DNA from: Mucilaginibacter gotjawali
GTDB lineage: Bacteria > Bacteroidota > Bacteroidia > Sphingobacteriales > Sphingobacteriaceae
Length of the DNA stretch: 64,000 bases
Reading direction: 5' to 3'
NCBI RefSeq assembly: GCF_002355435.1
Contig: NZ_AP017313.1
Span: forward strand, 4,960,001-5,024,000
Shown here: positions 34,024-42,054 of the stretch, in pieces
Position numbering within the stretch: the first letter of the stretch is position 1
How the letters are laid out: each line of letters begins with the position of its first letter
Translations under genes and position numbers: made by a program
The notes under the pieces: model-generated
What the model saw: the letters and a program-made list of their open reading frames with translations, nothing else
What the model was told of the DNA's origin: nothing
Databases searched by the model: none

Positions 34024-35674
34024 AACCTACGCCAACCACCCGGTGTATAAAGCCCCGCGTGGTATGGAACTGCATGCCAAAAGCTGGCAGACTGAAGCAC
34101 CTTTGCGGATGCTGCTGAATAACCTTGATGGCCAGGTGGCCGAAAACCCGGACGAACTGGTGGTTTATGGCGGCATCGGCCAGGCGGCCCGTAACCCGGA
34201 ATCGCTCCGTAAAATTATTGAGCTTTTGCTGGAGCTGGATGAATATCACTCGCTATTGGTACAATCCGGCAAACCGGTAGGCATTATCCGCAGTCACCCC
34301 GAGGCACCGCGTGTACTCATCGCTAACAGCAATTTAGTTCCTGCCTGGGCAACCTGGGATCACTTTAACGAACTCCGCGCCAAAGGCCTGATGATGTATG
34401 GGCAGATGACGGCCGGCAGCTGGATCTATATCGGCTCGCAGGGCATATTGCAGGGCACTTATGAGACTTTTGTAGAATGCGGCGTACAGCATTTTAATGG
34501 CGACCTTACCGGCAAATTGATCGTCAGCGCTGGTTTGGGCGGCATGGGCGGCGCTCAGCCACTGGCAGCCACTATGGCGGGCGGTGTATTTTTAGGGGCC
34601 GATGTGGATGAAACCCGCATCCAAAAACGTTTGGATTCGCAGTACATCGACAGGATGACCCACTCGTACGAGGAAGCTATTGCCTGGGTGCAGGAAGCAA
34701 TGGAAAAGGGCGAAACGTTGTCGGTGGGTCTGGTAAGCGATGCCGGCGATATGCTGGAAAAATTATTGCATGCCAATATCGTCCCCGATATGCTGACCGA
34801 TCAAACTTCGGCACATGATCCGCTGAACGGTTATATCCCTAACGGACTTTCGATGACATTGGCATCGGTGCTCAGGAAAACCGACCCGGCTGAATATAAA
34901 AGATTATCCCTTGCCAGTATGGCAAGGCATGTTGGCTTTATGCTCGAACTGCAAAAACGCGGCGCCGTAACTTTTGATTACGGCAACAACCTGCGCGAAT
35001 TTGCCCGCCAGGGCGGTGAGCCGAATGCGTTTAACTTCCCCGGGTTTACCCCCGCCTATATCCGTCCCTTATTTTGCGAGGGCAAAGGGCCGTTCAGATG
35101 GGTCGCCTTATCCGGCGATCCTGAAGATATTTTTGCTACTGACAACGCATTGATGGAAGCTTTTCCTGAAAACAAACCCCTGATTAACTGGCTCGAAAAA
35201 GCGCAGCAAAAGATCTCTTTCCAGGGCCTGCCCGCGCGCATCTGCTGGTTGGGCATGGGCGAACGCGAAAAAGCAGGCTTAATATTTAACGACCTGGTAA
35301 AAACAGGCAAAGTAAAAGGCCCCATAGTAATAGGACGCGATCACCTGGACTGCGGTTCCGTAGCATCCCCTAACCGGGAGACGGAATCCATGATGGATGG
35401 CTCTGATGCGGTATCAGACTGGCCGTTACTGAACCTGATGTCGAACACGGCAGGCGGAGCTACATGGGTATCCTTCCATCATGGCGGCGGCGTCGGCATG
35501 GGCTATTCACAGCATGCCGGGATGGTGGTATTAGCCGATGGAACTGATCGCGCAGCCACCTGCCTTAAAAGAGTTTTATATAATGACCCGGCAATGGGCA
35601 TCTTCCGGCATACCGATGCCGGCTATGATAAAGCCAAAGAATGGGCGGAGAAGTTTGATTTGAAAGTATGGTAG
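34001..35674 (+). CDS. hutU: Urocanate hydratase
   Basis: Converts urocanate to imidazolone propionate, with tightly bound NAD+. The 557-residue product starts MTTSEFIKTYANHPVYKAPR and contains GGIGQAARNPES, the NAD-binding stretch SAGLGGMGGAQPL and HHGGGVGMGYSQHAG, all hallmarks of urocanase. It overlaps hutH by 23 bp. Its stop is followed at once by GTCCGAAAG repeat words. Confidence 0.97.
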   Translation: MTTSEFIKTYANHPVYKAPRGMELHAKSWQTEAPLRMLLNNLDGQVAENPDELVVYGGIGQAARNPESLRKIIELLLELDEYHSLLVQSGKPVGIIRSHPEAPRVLIANSNLVPAWATWDHFNELRAKGLMMYGQMTAGSWIYIGSQGILQGTYETFVECGVQHFNGDLTGKLIVSAGLGGMGGAQPLAATMAGGVFLGADVDETRIQKRLDSQYIDRMTHSYEEAIAWVQEAMEKGETLSVGLVSDAGDMLEKLLHANIVPDMLTDQTSAHDPLNGYIPNGLSMTLASVLRKTDPAEYKRLSLASMARHVGFMLELQKRGAVTFDYGNNLREFARQGGEPNAFNFPGFTPAYIRPLFCEGKGPFRWVALSGDPEDIFATDNALMEAFPENKPLINWLEKAQQKISFQGLPARICWLGMGEREKAGLIFNDLVKTGKVKGPIVIGRDHLDCGSVASPNRETESMMDGSDAVSDWPLLNLMSNTAGGATWVSFHHGGGVGMGYSQHAGMVVLADGTDRAATCLKRVLYNDPAMGIFRHTDAGYDKAKEWAEKFDLKVW

Positions 35675-35684
35675 GTATTGAGTC

Positions 35685-35720
35685 CGAAAGTCCGCAATGT
35701 CGGAAAAGTCCGAAAGTAAA
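35685..35720 (+). repeat. GTCCGAAAG-word repeat after hutU
   Basis: AGTCCGAAAGTCCG and GTCGGAAAAGTCCGAAAG follow the hutU stop by about 8 bp. The same word family is seen after the tolC stop at 46911 and, inverted, before the ftcD start at 37139. Confidence 0.65.
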
Positions 35721-35837
35721 GAAGAAATAAAAATACATAGCGTATAATTGTCATAACTATGATCTTTGGGGTTTGAATTTTCATAATCCTAAAATCTTTT
35801 AATCTTAGAAATCCTAGTTCAGACAAAGTTCCAAAAC

Positions 35838-37043
35838 ATGAAAAAAATAACAGGCCCATTCACCCAAATATTGCCATTAACCGGCCTGCCGCTAAAAGGC
35901 GCATTGAAGGACAGCCAGCTGCAGATCATTAAAAATGCATGGGTTTTGAGTAATAACGACCGGATCATCACCATCGGCACACTGGAAAGGCTGCGCAAGG
36001 ACCATCCATCGGCACAGATCACCGAAATTACCGGCGACAGGGTGTTACTGCCGGGCTTTATTGACTGCCATACGCATATTTGTTTTGCCGGCAGCCGGGC
36101 CAATGACTATGCCCTGCGTTCATCCGGTAAAAGCTATACCGATATTGCTAAAGCTGGTGGCGGCATTTGGGATACGGTAACTGCTACCCGTGCGGCAAGT
36201 GAGGCAACCCTGGTTGAACTATTGGTGAAACGTGCGGACAGGCATCTATCCGAAGGTGTCAGCATAATTGAAGTAAAGAGCGGGTACGGTTTATCTGTTG
36301 AACAGGAGCTGAAACAATTAAGGGCGATAAAAGAGGCATCGTATAAAACAAAAGCAACCTTAGTACCCACCTGCCTGGCAGCGCACATGCTTCCAAAAGA
36401 CTTTGAAGGAACGCGAGCAGAGTATTTGGATGACGTTTTAAAAAACCTGCTCCCTATCGTCAAAAAAGAAAACCTGGCTACCCGGGTGGATATTTTTGTG
36501 GAGGATGGTGCATTTAAGCCGGAAACCGCTATGAACTTCCTTCAAAAAGCAAAAGAAATGGGCTTTGCCGTAACCGTTCATGCCGACCAGTTTACTACCG
36601 GCGGCAGCGAGCTGGCTGTTGAAGTTGGTGCTGTTTCTGCAGATCACCAGGAAGCCACCAAGGACCGGGACATCAAATTATTAGCAAAATCAGATACAGT
36701 AGCAGTGGCCTTACCCGGAGCCTCATTAGGATTAGGGATGCAATATGCTCCTGCCCGGAAGTTACTGAACGCGGGTGCATGCCTTGCCATTGCCAGCGAC
36801 TGGAACCCCGGATCGGCCCCGATGGGCGATTTGCTGATGCAGGCTGCCGTATTGGGTGCAGCCGAAAAACTAAGCGCCGCCGAAGTATTTGCCGGGCTAA
36901 CCTTCCGCGCAGCACAGGCCTTAAGGCTCACCAACCGCGGAACACTGGCAACAGGTACCCCTGCTGATTTTCATATGTATCCGACCAATGATTACAGGGA
37001 TATATTATATAACCAGGGGAAACTGAAACCAATTTTAAGGTGA
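35838..37043 (+). CDS. hutI: Imidazolonepropionase
   Basis: Third enzyme of histidine breakdown: opens the imidazolone ring to N-formimino-L-glutamate. Amidohydrolase fold with zinc motif DCHTHICFAGSRA, substrate loop GIWDTVTATR and later His/Asp ligands (VHADQF; IASDWNPGSAP). Length of 401 residues is normal. Separated from hutU by 163 bp with a repeat, so it may need its own promoter. The stop codon TGA (37041-37043) lies inside a GGTGAAAG repeat element. Confidence 0.97.
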   Translation: MKKITGPFTQILPLTGLPLKGALKDSQLQIIKNAWVLSNNDRIITIGTLERLRKDHPSAQITEITGDRVLLPGFIDCHTHICFAGSRANDYALRSSGKSYTDIAKAGGGIWDTVTATRAASEATLVELLVKRADRHLSEGVSIIEVKSGYGLSVEQELKQLRAIKEASYKTKATLVPTCLAAHMLPKDFEGTRAEYLDDVLKNLLPIVKKENLATRVDIFVEDGAFKPETAMNFLQKAKEMGFAVTVHADQFTTGGSELAVEVGAVSADHQEATKDRDIKLLAKSDTVAVALPGASLGLGMQYAPARKLLNAGACLAIASDWNPGSAPMGDLLMQAAVLGAAEKLSAAEVFAGLTFRAAQALRLTNRGTLATGTPADFHMYPTNDYRDILYNQGKLKPILR

Positions 37044-37088
37044 AAGCAGAAACCTGCCTGCCGACAGGCAGGGGTAAAAGGCGAAAGC
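37039..37088 (+). repeat. 50-bp GGTGAAAGC element with CCTGCCTG palindrome, copy A
   Basis: The element includes the hutI stop, a perfect palindrome with 8-bp arms (CCTGCCTG-CCGA-CAGGCAGG, 37053-37072) and a second GGCGAAAGC word. An almost identical copy lies inverted at 42003-42052. Confidence 0.8.
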
Positions 37089-37138
37089 TAAAGCCATTTA
37101 TATTAGAAATAAACTTAAAACAAATAATTGAACTTTTT

Positions 37139-37173
37139 CTTTCGGACTTCCGGTCTTCCCGGACTTTCGGACT
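37139..37173 (-). repeat. GTCCGAAAG-word repeat before ftcD
   Basis: TTTCGGACTTCCGG and CCCGGACTTTCGGAC lie about 20 bp before the ftcD start, in the orientation opposite to those after hutU and tolC. Confidence 0.6.
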
Positions 37174-37193
37174 AAAAACATAATCTCTCTACC

Positions 37194-38876
37194 ATGCAAC
37201 TAATCGAATGTGTCCCCAATTTCAGCGAAGGTGTAAACCTTGATATTATTAAGCAGATCACCAACGAAGTTGAATCTGTTGAAGGTGTACGATTGTTGAA
37301 TGTCGATCCGGGCAAAGCCACCAACCGTACGGTGGTAACTTTTGTGGGCGAACCGGAAAAGGTGATCGAAGCGGCGTTTTTAGCTATTAAAAAAGCCGGC
37401 GAACTGATTGATATGAGTAAGCATAAAGGCGAACACCCCCGCATGGGCGCTACGGATGTCTGTCCGCTGATACCGATAGCGAATATCACCATGCAGGAAA
37501 CGGCAGCATATGCCAAACGCCTGGCCAAACGCGTGGGCGAAGAGTTATTCATTCCGGTTTATTTGTATGAGCATGCGCAGGAAGATAAAAGCAGGAACAA
37601 CCTTTCGGTGATCCGTGCGGGGGAATATGAAGGCTTTTTCAAGAAGATCAAATTGCCGCAATGGAAGCCTGATTTCGGCCCGGTGGAGTATGACGCCAAA
37701 CGCGGCGCAACGGTTATCGGCGCAAGGGATTTCCTGATCGCTTATAATGTCAACTTAAATACTACCAGCACCCGCAGGGCAAATTCCATTGCCTTTGACG
37801 TGCGGGAGGCTGGTCGGGTTTTGCGTGAAGGCGACCCGATCAACGGAAAGATCATTACTGATGAGAACGGTAAACCAAAATCAATCCCCGGTTCGTTAAA
37901 ATCAGTAAAAGCCATCGGCTGGTTCATCGAGGAATATGGTGTGGCACAAATCTCCATGAACCTCACCAATATTGAAGTAACCCCCTTACATATTGCCTTT
38001 GACGAGGTCTGCAAAAAAGCAGCAGAGCGTGGCATGCGTGTTACCGGCAGCGAGTTGGTGGGCCTAGTACCACTCAAATCCATGCTGGATGCAGGTAAAT
38101 ATTTCTTATTAAAGCAGCAGCGTTCGGTTGGGGTGAGTGAAAAGGAGTTGATCAGGATAGCAATCCTTTCAATGGGACTTTCGGAACTGGCGCCTTTCAA
38201 CCCGGACGAACGCATTATTGAATATTTGCTGAAAGATAAGGGATCCAGCAAACTCGCATCCATGAGTTTGATCGATTTTGCCGACGAAACGGCCAGCGAA
38301 AGCCCTGCCCCTGGCGGTGGTTCAATTGCCGCCTACCTGGGCGCTCTGGGAGCAGCTTTGGGCACAATGGTAGCCAACCTATCCTCCCACAAAAAGGGCT
38401 GGGACGACCGTTGGAAAGAATTCAGCGATTGGGCCGAAAAAGGGCAGCAATATAAAGATGAATTGTTAGAGCTGGTCGACCTGGATACTGCCGCGTTCAA
38501 CAAGATAATGGAAGCCTTCGGCCTGTCCAAATCAACACCCGAAGAAAAAGCGGCAAGGGATAAAGCCATACAGGACGCCACCAAATATGCCATTGAAATA
38601 CCCTTTAAAGTGATGAAAGCCGCCTGTGGCAGCATGACCGTCATCAAAGCTATGGCCGAAACTGGTAACCCCAACTCCATCAGTGATGCGGGGGTGGCAG
38701 CCCTTTGCGCCCGCAGCGCGGTGATCGGTGCCTTTATGAATGTGAAGATCAATGCTTCGGGGTATAAGGATAAGGCATTTACGGATGAGATTATTGCTGA
38801 AGGTAATGAGATTGAAAAACAAGCTATGGAATTGGAAAAGGAGATTATTGAGTTGGTGAATTTGAAAATTAGTTAA
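37194..38876 (+). CDS. ftcD: Glutamate formimidoyltransferase / formimidoyl-THF cyclodeaminase
   Basis: Bifunctional enzyme finishing histidine breakdown by moving the formimino group of formiminoglutamate to tetrahydrofolate and releasing ammonia. Residues 1-300 are the transferase (MQLIECVPNFSEGVNLDII, KGEHPRMGATDVCP). Residues about 355-560 are the cyclodeaminase (FADETASESPAPGGGSIAAY). The full-length fusion of 560 residues is like the mammalian enzyme and common in Bacteroidota. Followed by a TTTGAAAAT repeat. Confidence 0.96.
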   Translation: MQLIECVPNFSEGVNLDIIKQITNEVESVEGVRLLNVDPGKATNRTVVTFVGEPEKVIEAAFLAIKKAGELIDMSKHKGEHPRMGATDVCPLIPIANITMQETAAYAKRLAKRVGEELFIPVYLYEHAQEDKSRNNLSVIRAGEYEGFFKKIKLPQWKPDFGPVEYDAKRGATVIGARDFLIAYNVNLNTTSTRRANSIAFDVREAGRVLREGDPINGKIITDENGKPKSIPGSLKSVKAIGWFIEEYGVAQISMNLTNIEVTPLHIAFDEVCKKAAERGMRVTGSELVGLVPLKSMLDAGKYFLLKQQRSVGVSEKELIRIAILSMGLSELAPFNPDERIIEYLLKDKGSSKLASMSLIDFADETASESPAPGGGSIAAYLGALGAALGTMVANLSSHKKGWDDRWKEFSDWAEKGQQYKDELLELVDLDTAAFNKIMEAFGLSKSTPEEKAARDKAIQDATKYAIEIPFKVMKAACGSMTVIKAMAETGNPNSISDAGVAALCARSAVIGAFMNVKINASGYKDKAFTDEIIAEGNEIEKQAMELEKEIIELVNLKIS

Positions 38877-38965
38877 TTTGAAGATTTGAAAATGCGTAAA
38901 TTTAGGTCGTGGGAGTAAAACAGCATTGTTCAACAATTTTCAAATTTTCAAATCAACCAATTTTC
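38877..38965. repeat. TTTGAAAAT-word inverted repeat between ftcD and the binding-protein gene
   Basis: TTTGAAGATTTGAAAATG begins at the first base after the ftcD stop (38877). Its complement, as ATTTTCAAATTTTCAAATC and ATTTTCAAATT, runs through 38933-38965. The second arm is translated if the GTG at 38909 is the start of the next gene. Confidence 0.65.
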
Positions 38966-40573
38966 AAATTACTACTGCTACTGCTATTCATCTCCTGCTC
39001 AAACAATACATCCACTTCCAAAAAAACCGTCTTCAATATCAACCTGGATGAAGGCCTCAGTTCCCTTGACCCAGCTTTTTCGCGCAACCAGAATGCCATC
39101 TGGATGAACAATGCGTTGTATAACGGCCTGGTGCAGATTGATGACAGCCTGAAAACCATCCCCTGCATTGCAAAAAGCTGGGATATTTCAACCGATGGCA
39201 CTGTCTATACTTTTCACCTGCGTAATGATGTTTATTTTCATGATGATCCCCATTTTAAAAACGGTATAGGCCGCAAAGCCGTCGCAGCTGATTTTGTGTA
39301 CAGCTTCAGCCGCCTCGTCGACCCGAAAGTGGCCTCCTCCGGCTCATGGATCTTTAGTGACAAGGTGAACGGCTGTAACGGTTTTATCGCTATAAATGAC
39401 TCTACTTTTCAGGTAAAACTGAAACAACCTTATCCGCCGTTTATAAGCATGCTTACTTCGCAGTATTGTTCGGTAGTACCGCATGAGGTGGTTGATTTTT
39501 ACGGGAAAGATTTTCGCCAGCACCCGGTGGGTACCGGGCCATTCAGGTTTAAGTACTGGAAAGAAGGCGAAGTACTGGTATTGCTGAAAAACGAACATTA
39601 CTGGGAAAAAGATAAGGATGGCAGTCCCCTGCCCCATTTGGATGCCATTCGTGCCACCTTTATCGGCGATAAACAAACCGCTTTTATGGAATTTATCAGC
39701 GGCAAGCTCGATTTTTTGAATGATATTGATGGCAGCTACCGCGATGATATCCTCACCAAGTCTGGTAAGATCACTACCAAATACAAAGGAAAATTTATCT
39801 TAAGCACCGGCCCGTTCCTCAATACCATTTACCTGGGCATGCTGGTAGATAGCAGCCTGGCTATCGTGAAAAGCTCGCCCTTGCGGCATTTAAAAATAAG
39901 GCAGGCCATCAATTACGCCATCGACCGCAAAAAGATGATCAAATACCTGCGCAACAGCATGGGTACGGCAGGTTCGGCAGGGTTTATTCCTGTCGGGATG
40001 CCGGGTTTTGAGGCAGACAAAATGCAAGGCTACTCCTACAATCCCGAAAAAGCAAGGCAGTTACTCAAAGAAGCCGGTTATCCCAATGGCGACAACCTGC
40101 CCGAAATTGTTTTACATACCACCGTAGGCTACCGCAGCCTGATTGAGTATGTGCAGGGACAGCTCAGCCAGATCGGCATTAAAACAAGTGTGGAGATTAC
40201 CCAGGGCGCCAGCCTGCGCGAACTGGTATCCAAAAACGGCGTCAACTTTTTCTACGGAAGCTGGCTGGCTGATTATCCCGATGCGGAAAATTACCTTTCT
40301 GTTTTCTACTCAAAAAACAAGATCCCCTGGGGGCCAAACTATACCGGCTTTAACAATAAACAATTCGACGCCCTGTTCGTACAGGCCTACCACGAGCCTA
40401 ACGATGAAAAACGCTACGCCCTTTACCGCCAGATGGATAATATTGTAATGCAGCAATCGCCGGTAGTTATTTTGTATTATGATAAACGGGTTAACCTGTA
40501 TCAGAATAATATTTCAGGATATAGCGTTAACGCGCAGAATTTGCTGGTGTTTAAGAAGATAAAAAAGATTTAG
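38909..40573 (+). CDS. ABC transporter solute-binding lipoprotein (family 5)
   Basis: SBP_bac_5 (DppA/OppA-like) peptide or small-molecule receptor. The lipobox FISC follows a poly-Leu segment. Family motifs include VPHEVVDFYGKDF, GTGPFRFKYWKEGE, IRQAINYAIDRKKM and YSYNPEKARQLLKEAGYP. The GTG start leaves a long leader (about 19 residues) coded by repeat words, so the true start is uncertain. There are no permease or ATPase genes nearby. Its place after ftcD suggests a ligand such as histidine-containing peptides, but this is inference. Confidence 0.85.
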   Translation: MGVKQHCSTIFKFSNQPIFKLLLLLLFISCSNNTSTSKKTVFNINLDEGLSSLDPAFSRNQNAIWMNNALYNGLVQIDDSLKTIPCIAKSWDISTDGTVYTFHLRNDVYFHDDPHFKNGIGRKAVAADFVYSFSRLVDPKVASSGSWIFSDKVNGCNGFIAINDSTFQVKLKQPYPPFISMLTSQYCSVVPHEVVDFYGKDFRQHPVGTGPFRFKYWKEGEVLVLLKNEHYWEKDKDGSPLPHLDAIRATFIGDKQTAFMEFISGKLDFLNDIDGSYRDDILTKSGKITTKYKGKFILSTGPFLNTIYLGMLVDSSLAIVKSSPLRHLKIRQAINYAIDRKKMIKYLRNSMGTAGSAGFIPVGMPGFEADKMQGYSYNPEKARQLLKEAGYPNGDNLPEIVLHTTVGYRSLIEYVQGQLSQIGIKTSVEITQGASLRELVSKNGVNFFYGSWLADYPDAENYLSVFYSKNKIPWGPNYTGFNNKQFDALFVQAYHEPNDEKRYALYRQMDNIVMQQSPVVILYYDKRVNLYQNNISGYSVNAQNLLVFKKIKKI

Positions 40574-40584
40574 AAATGCGCATA

Positions 40585-41073
40585 CTACTCGTTTTTAGTG
40601 TGTTTTGAACGAAACTTATCCAAAGCAACTGCCTCATCAAAATAACCGGTAAACTTATTAGATAATACCTCGTCTTTAAATTTGACTATCGTATAACTGC
40701 TATCAAAACAGTCTATTTCCATAACGGCTTCTTGGTATTGTATGTGCCCATCCTCAAAAATAAATGGATTACTCTCAATAAAGGGAACAAGCTCATTACT
40801 GATCTCTATTTTAACATCAAGAGGTACAGCCAAAATCACACCCCATATCATTTGCATCCCGGAGTCAATAACTCTCTTAAACTGTTCAGGCTTCAATATA
40901 AAATACTCTTCCTCGTAATTTATAGGCAATTCATGGAAATTGTCGCATCCATTAAACTCGAAATCGGAGATTATCCAGTTATGGTTATTAATTTCTTCAC
41001 AAATGGGTTTAAAAAGTTCAATAAGGTTGGTGTGATATTTTAACTTGTTTAATTTCCTGATTACCCAATTCAT
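40585..41073 (-). CDS. Unknown 162-residue acidic protein
   Basis: No family recognised. It is soluble and acidic, with no signal peptide. The middle part has a pattern of strands and helices (YFILKPEQFKRVIDSG, MIWGVILAVPLDVKIEI) and a hydrophobic stretch too short for a membrane segment. The size and composition recall SMI1/Imm-type immunity proteins, but no toxin gene is next to it. It converges on the binding-protein gene with an 11-bp gap. Confidence 0.6.
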   Translation of the reverse strand: MNWVIRKLNKLKYHTNLIELFKPICEEINNHNWIISDFEFNGCDNFHELPINYEEEYFILKPEQFKRVIDSGMQMIWGVILAVPLDVKIEISNELVPFIESNPFIFEDGHIQYQEAVMEIDCFDSSYTIVKFKDEVLSNKFTGYFDEAVALDKFRSKHTKNE

Positions 41074-41168
41074 TTTACAATTGTACTATTTATTCTAGTT
41101 ATTAATGATCTCGTGTTACTTAAAATAACAGATCGATTTCATTTCCAATAAATACCTATCTTTCCAAA

Positions 41169-41801
41169 CTTAAATTTCATTTCACGCGAGAATCATACCT
41201 TATCCTCATCCTTCTATTTTCAACTGCATTTACTTTCGCCCAAACCATAAATTATGGCATTAAAGCCGGGCTTAATTTGTCAACATTATCACTTACAGGT
41301 CCAGGGTTTACAAATTATGGCAAATACCTCCCCGGGTTTAATGCAGGTGGTATCGTCAATATTGAATTTTCAAATTTCACAATCCAGCCGGGTTTATTCT
41401 ATAGCACAAAAGGCGAACAAATTACTTTACTTTTTGTTGATGCTAATCAGCAAAACCCACAAAAAGCTACATTGACTTATAGGCTGAATTTCATTGAACT
41501 GCCTATTAACTTTCTGTATAAAATTGTAAAATTACAAGATGGAAACTTACATATTGGCGGCGGACCTTACCTGGGCTATGGCATTTCGGCGAACTCATCG
41601 ATAAATGGAACAAATACTTCTCTTTCATATAGCAAATACTATCGTAACCCGGATTACGGGATCAATTTCATAGTCGGAGCAGAATTCATCAATAAATTTA
41701 TCGTAGACGCCGGCTACGGGTTAGGGTTTGCCAACTTAGGCGGTGGTTCCACCCCACAAAACCGGGTATTTAGCTTTTCCGTGGGATATTTGTTTAGATA
41801 G
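41169..41801 (+). CDS. Outer-membrane beta-barrel (PorT-like) protein, start codon unclear
   Basis: Eight-stranded barrel of the porin-family/OMP_b-brl_2 type: alternating strands such as FTIQPGLFYSTKGEQ, LTYRLNFIELPINFLYKI and the C-terminal FSFSVGYLFR. A signal peptide is encoded upstream (YLILILLFSTAFTFAQ, ending near 41243), followed by NYGIKAGLNLS, the family's first strand. That frame is open from 41124 but contains no ATG, GTG or TTG before the signal. The start here is put at CTT 41169, where an ATG would be expected before KFHF. TTG 41277 would lose the signal. Confidence 0.65.
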   Translation, partial: LKFHFTRESYLILILLFSTAFTFAQTINYGIKAGLNLSTLSLTGPGFTNYGKYLPGFNAGGIVNIEFSNFTIQPGLFYSTKGEQITLLFVDANQQNPQKATLTYRLNFIELPINFLYKIVKLQDGNLHIGGGPYLGYGISANSSINGTNTSLSYSKYYRNPDYGINFIVGAEFINKFIVDAGYGLGFANLGGGSTPQNRVFSFSVGYLFR

Positions 41802-41966
41802 GCCAATCCCAGACATTCCGCAATCGCAATTCCGACTTCCGCAATTCAAATTAGTTGTGCCTAAACACAACCCCCCGCCGGCAAAATAAAATTGGAAGAT
41901 TTTACGAAGTAATTTGCGGAAGCATACAACAACAATTAACGCTTATTCATTCATAATTTGCTTCAC

Positions 41967-41996
41967 AAAAAAAGCCTCCCCAAAACGGAGAGGCCT
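41967..41996 (-). terminator. Terminator of the aconitase gene
   Basis: On the minus strand the stem GCCTCTCC/GGGGAGGC is followed by seven U. It lies about 60 bp after the aconitase stop. Confidence 0.8.
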
Positions 41997-42002
41997 TAAA
42001 TG

Positions 42003-42052
42003 CTTTCGCCTTTTACCCCTGCCTGTCGGCAGGCAGGTTTCAGCTTTCGCCT
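42003..42052 (-). repeat. 50-bp GGTGAAAGC element with CCTGCCTG palindrome, copy B
   Basis: Reverse complement of the element at 37039-37088 with only about two or three differences. The palindrome is at 42018-42037. On the minus strand it starts a few bases after the aconitase stop codon, so orientation relative to the stop is the same as for hutI. Confidence 0.8.
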
Positions 42053-42054
42053 CC

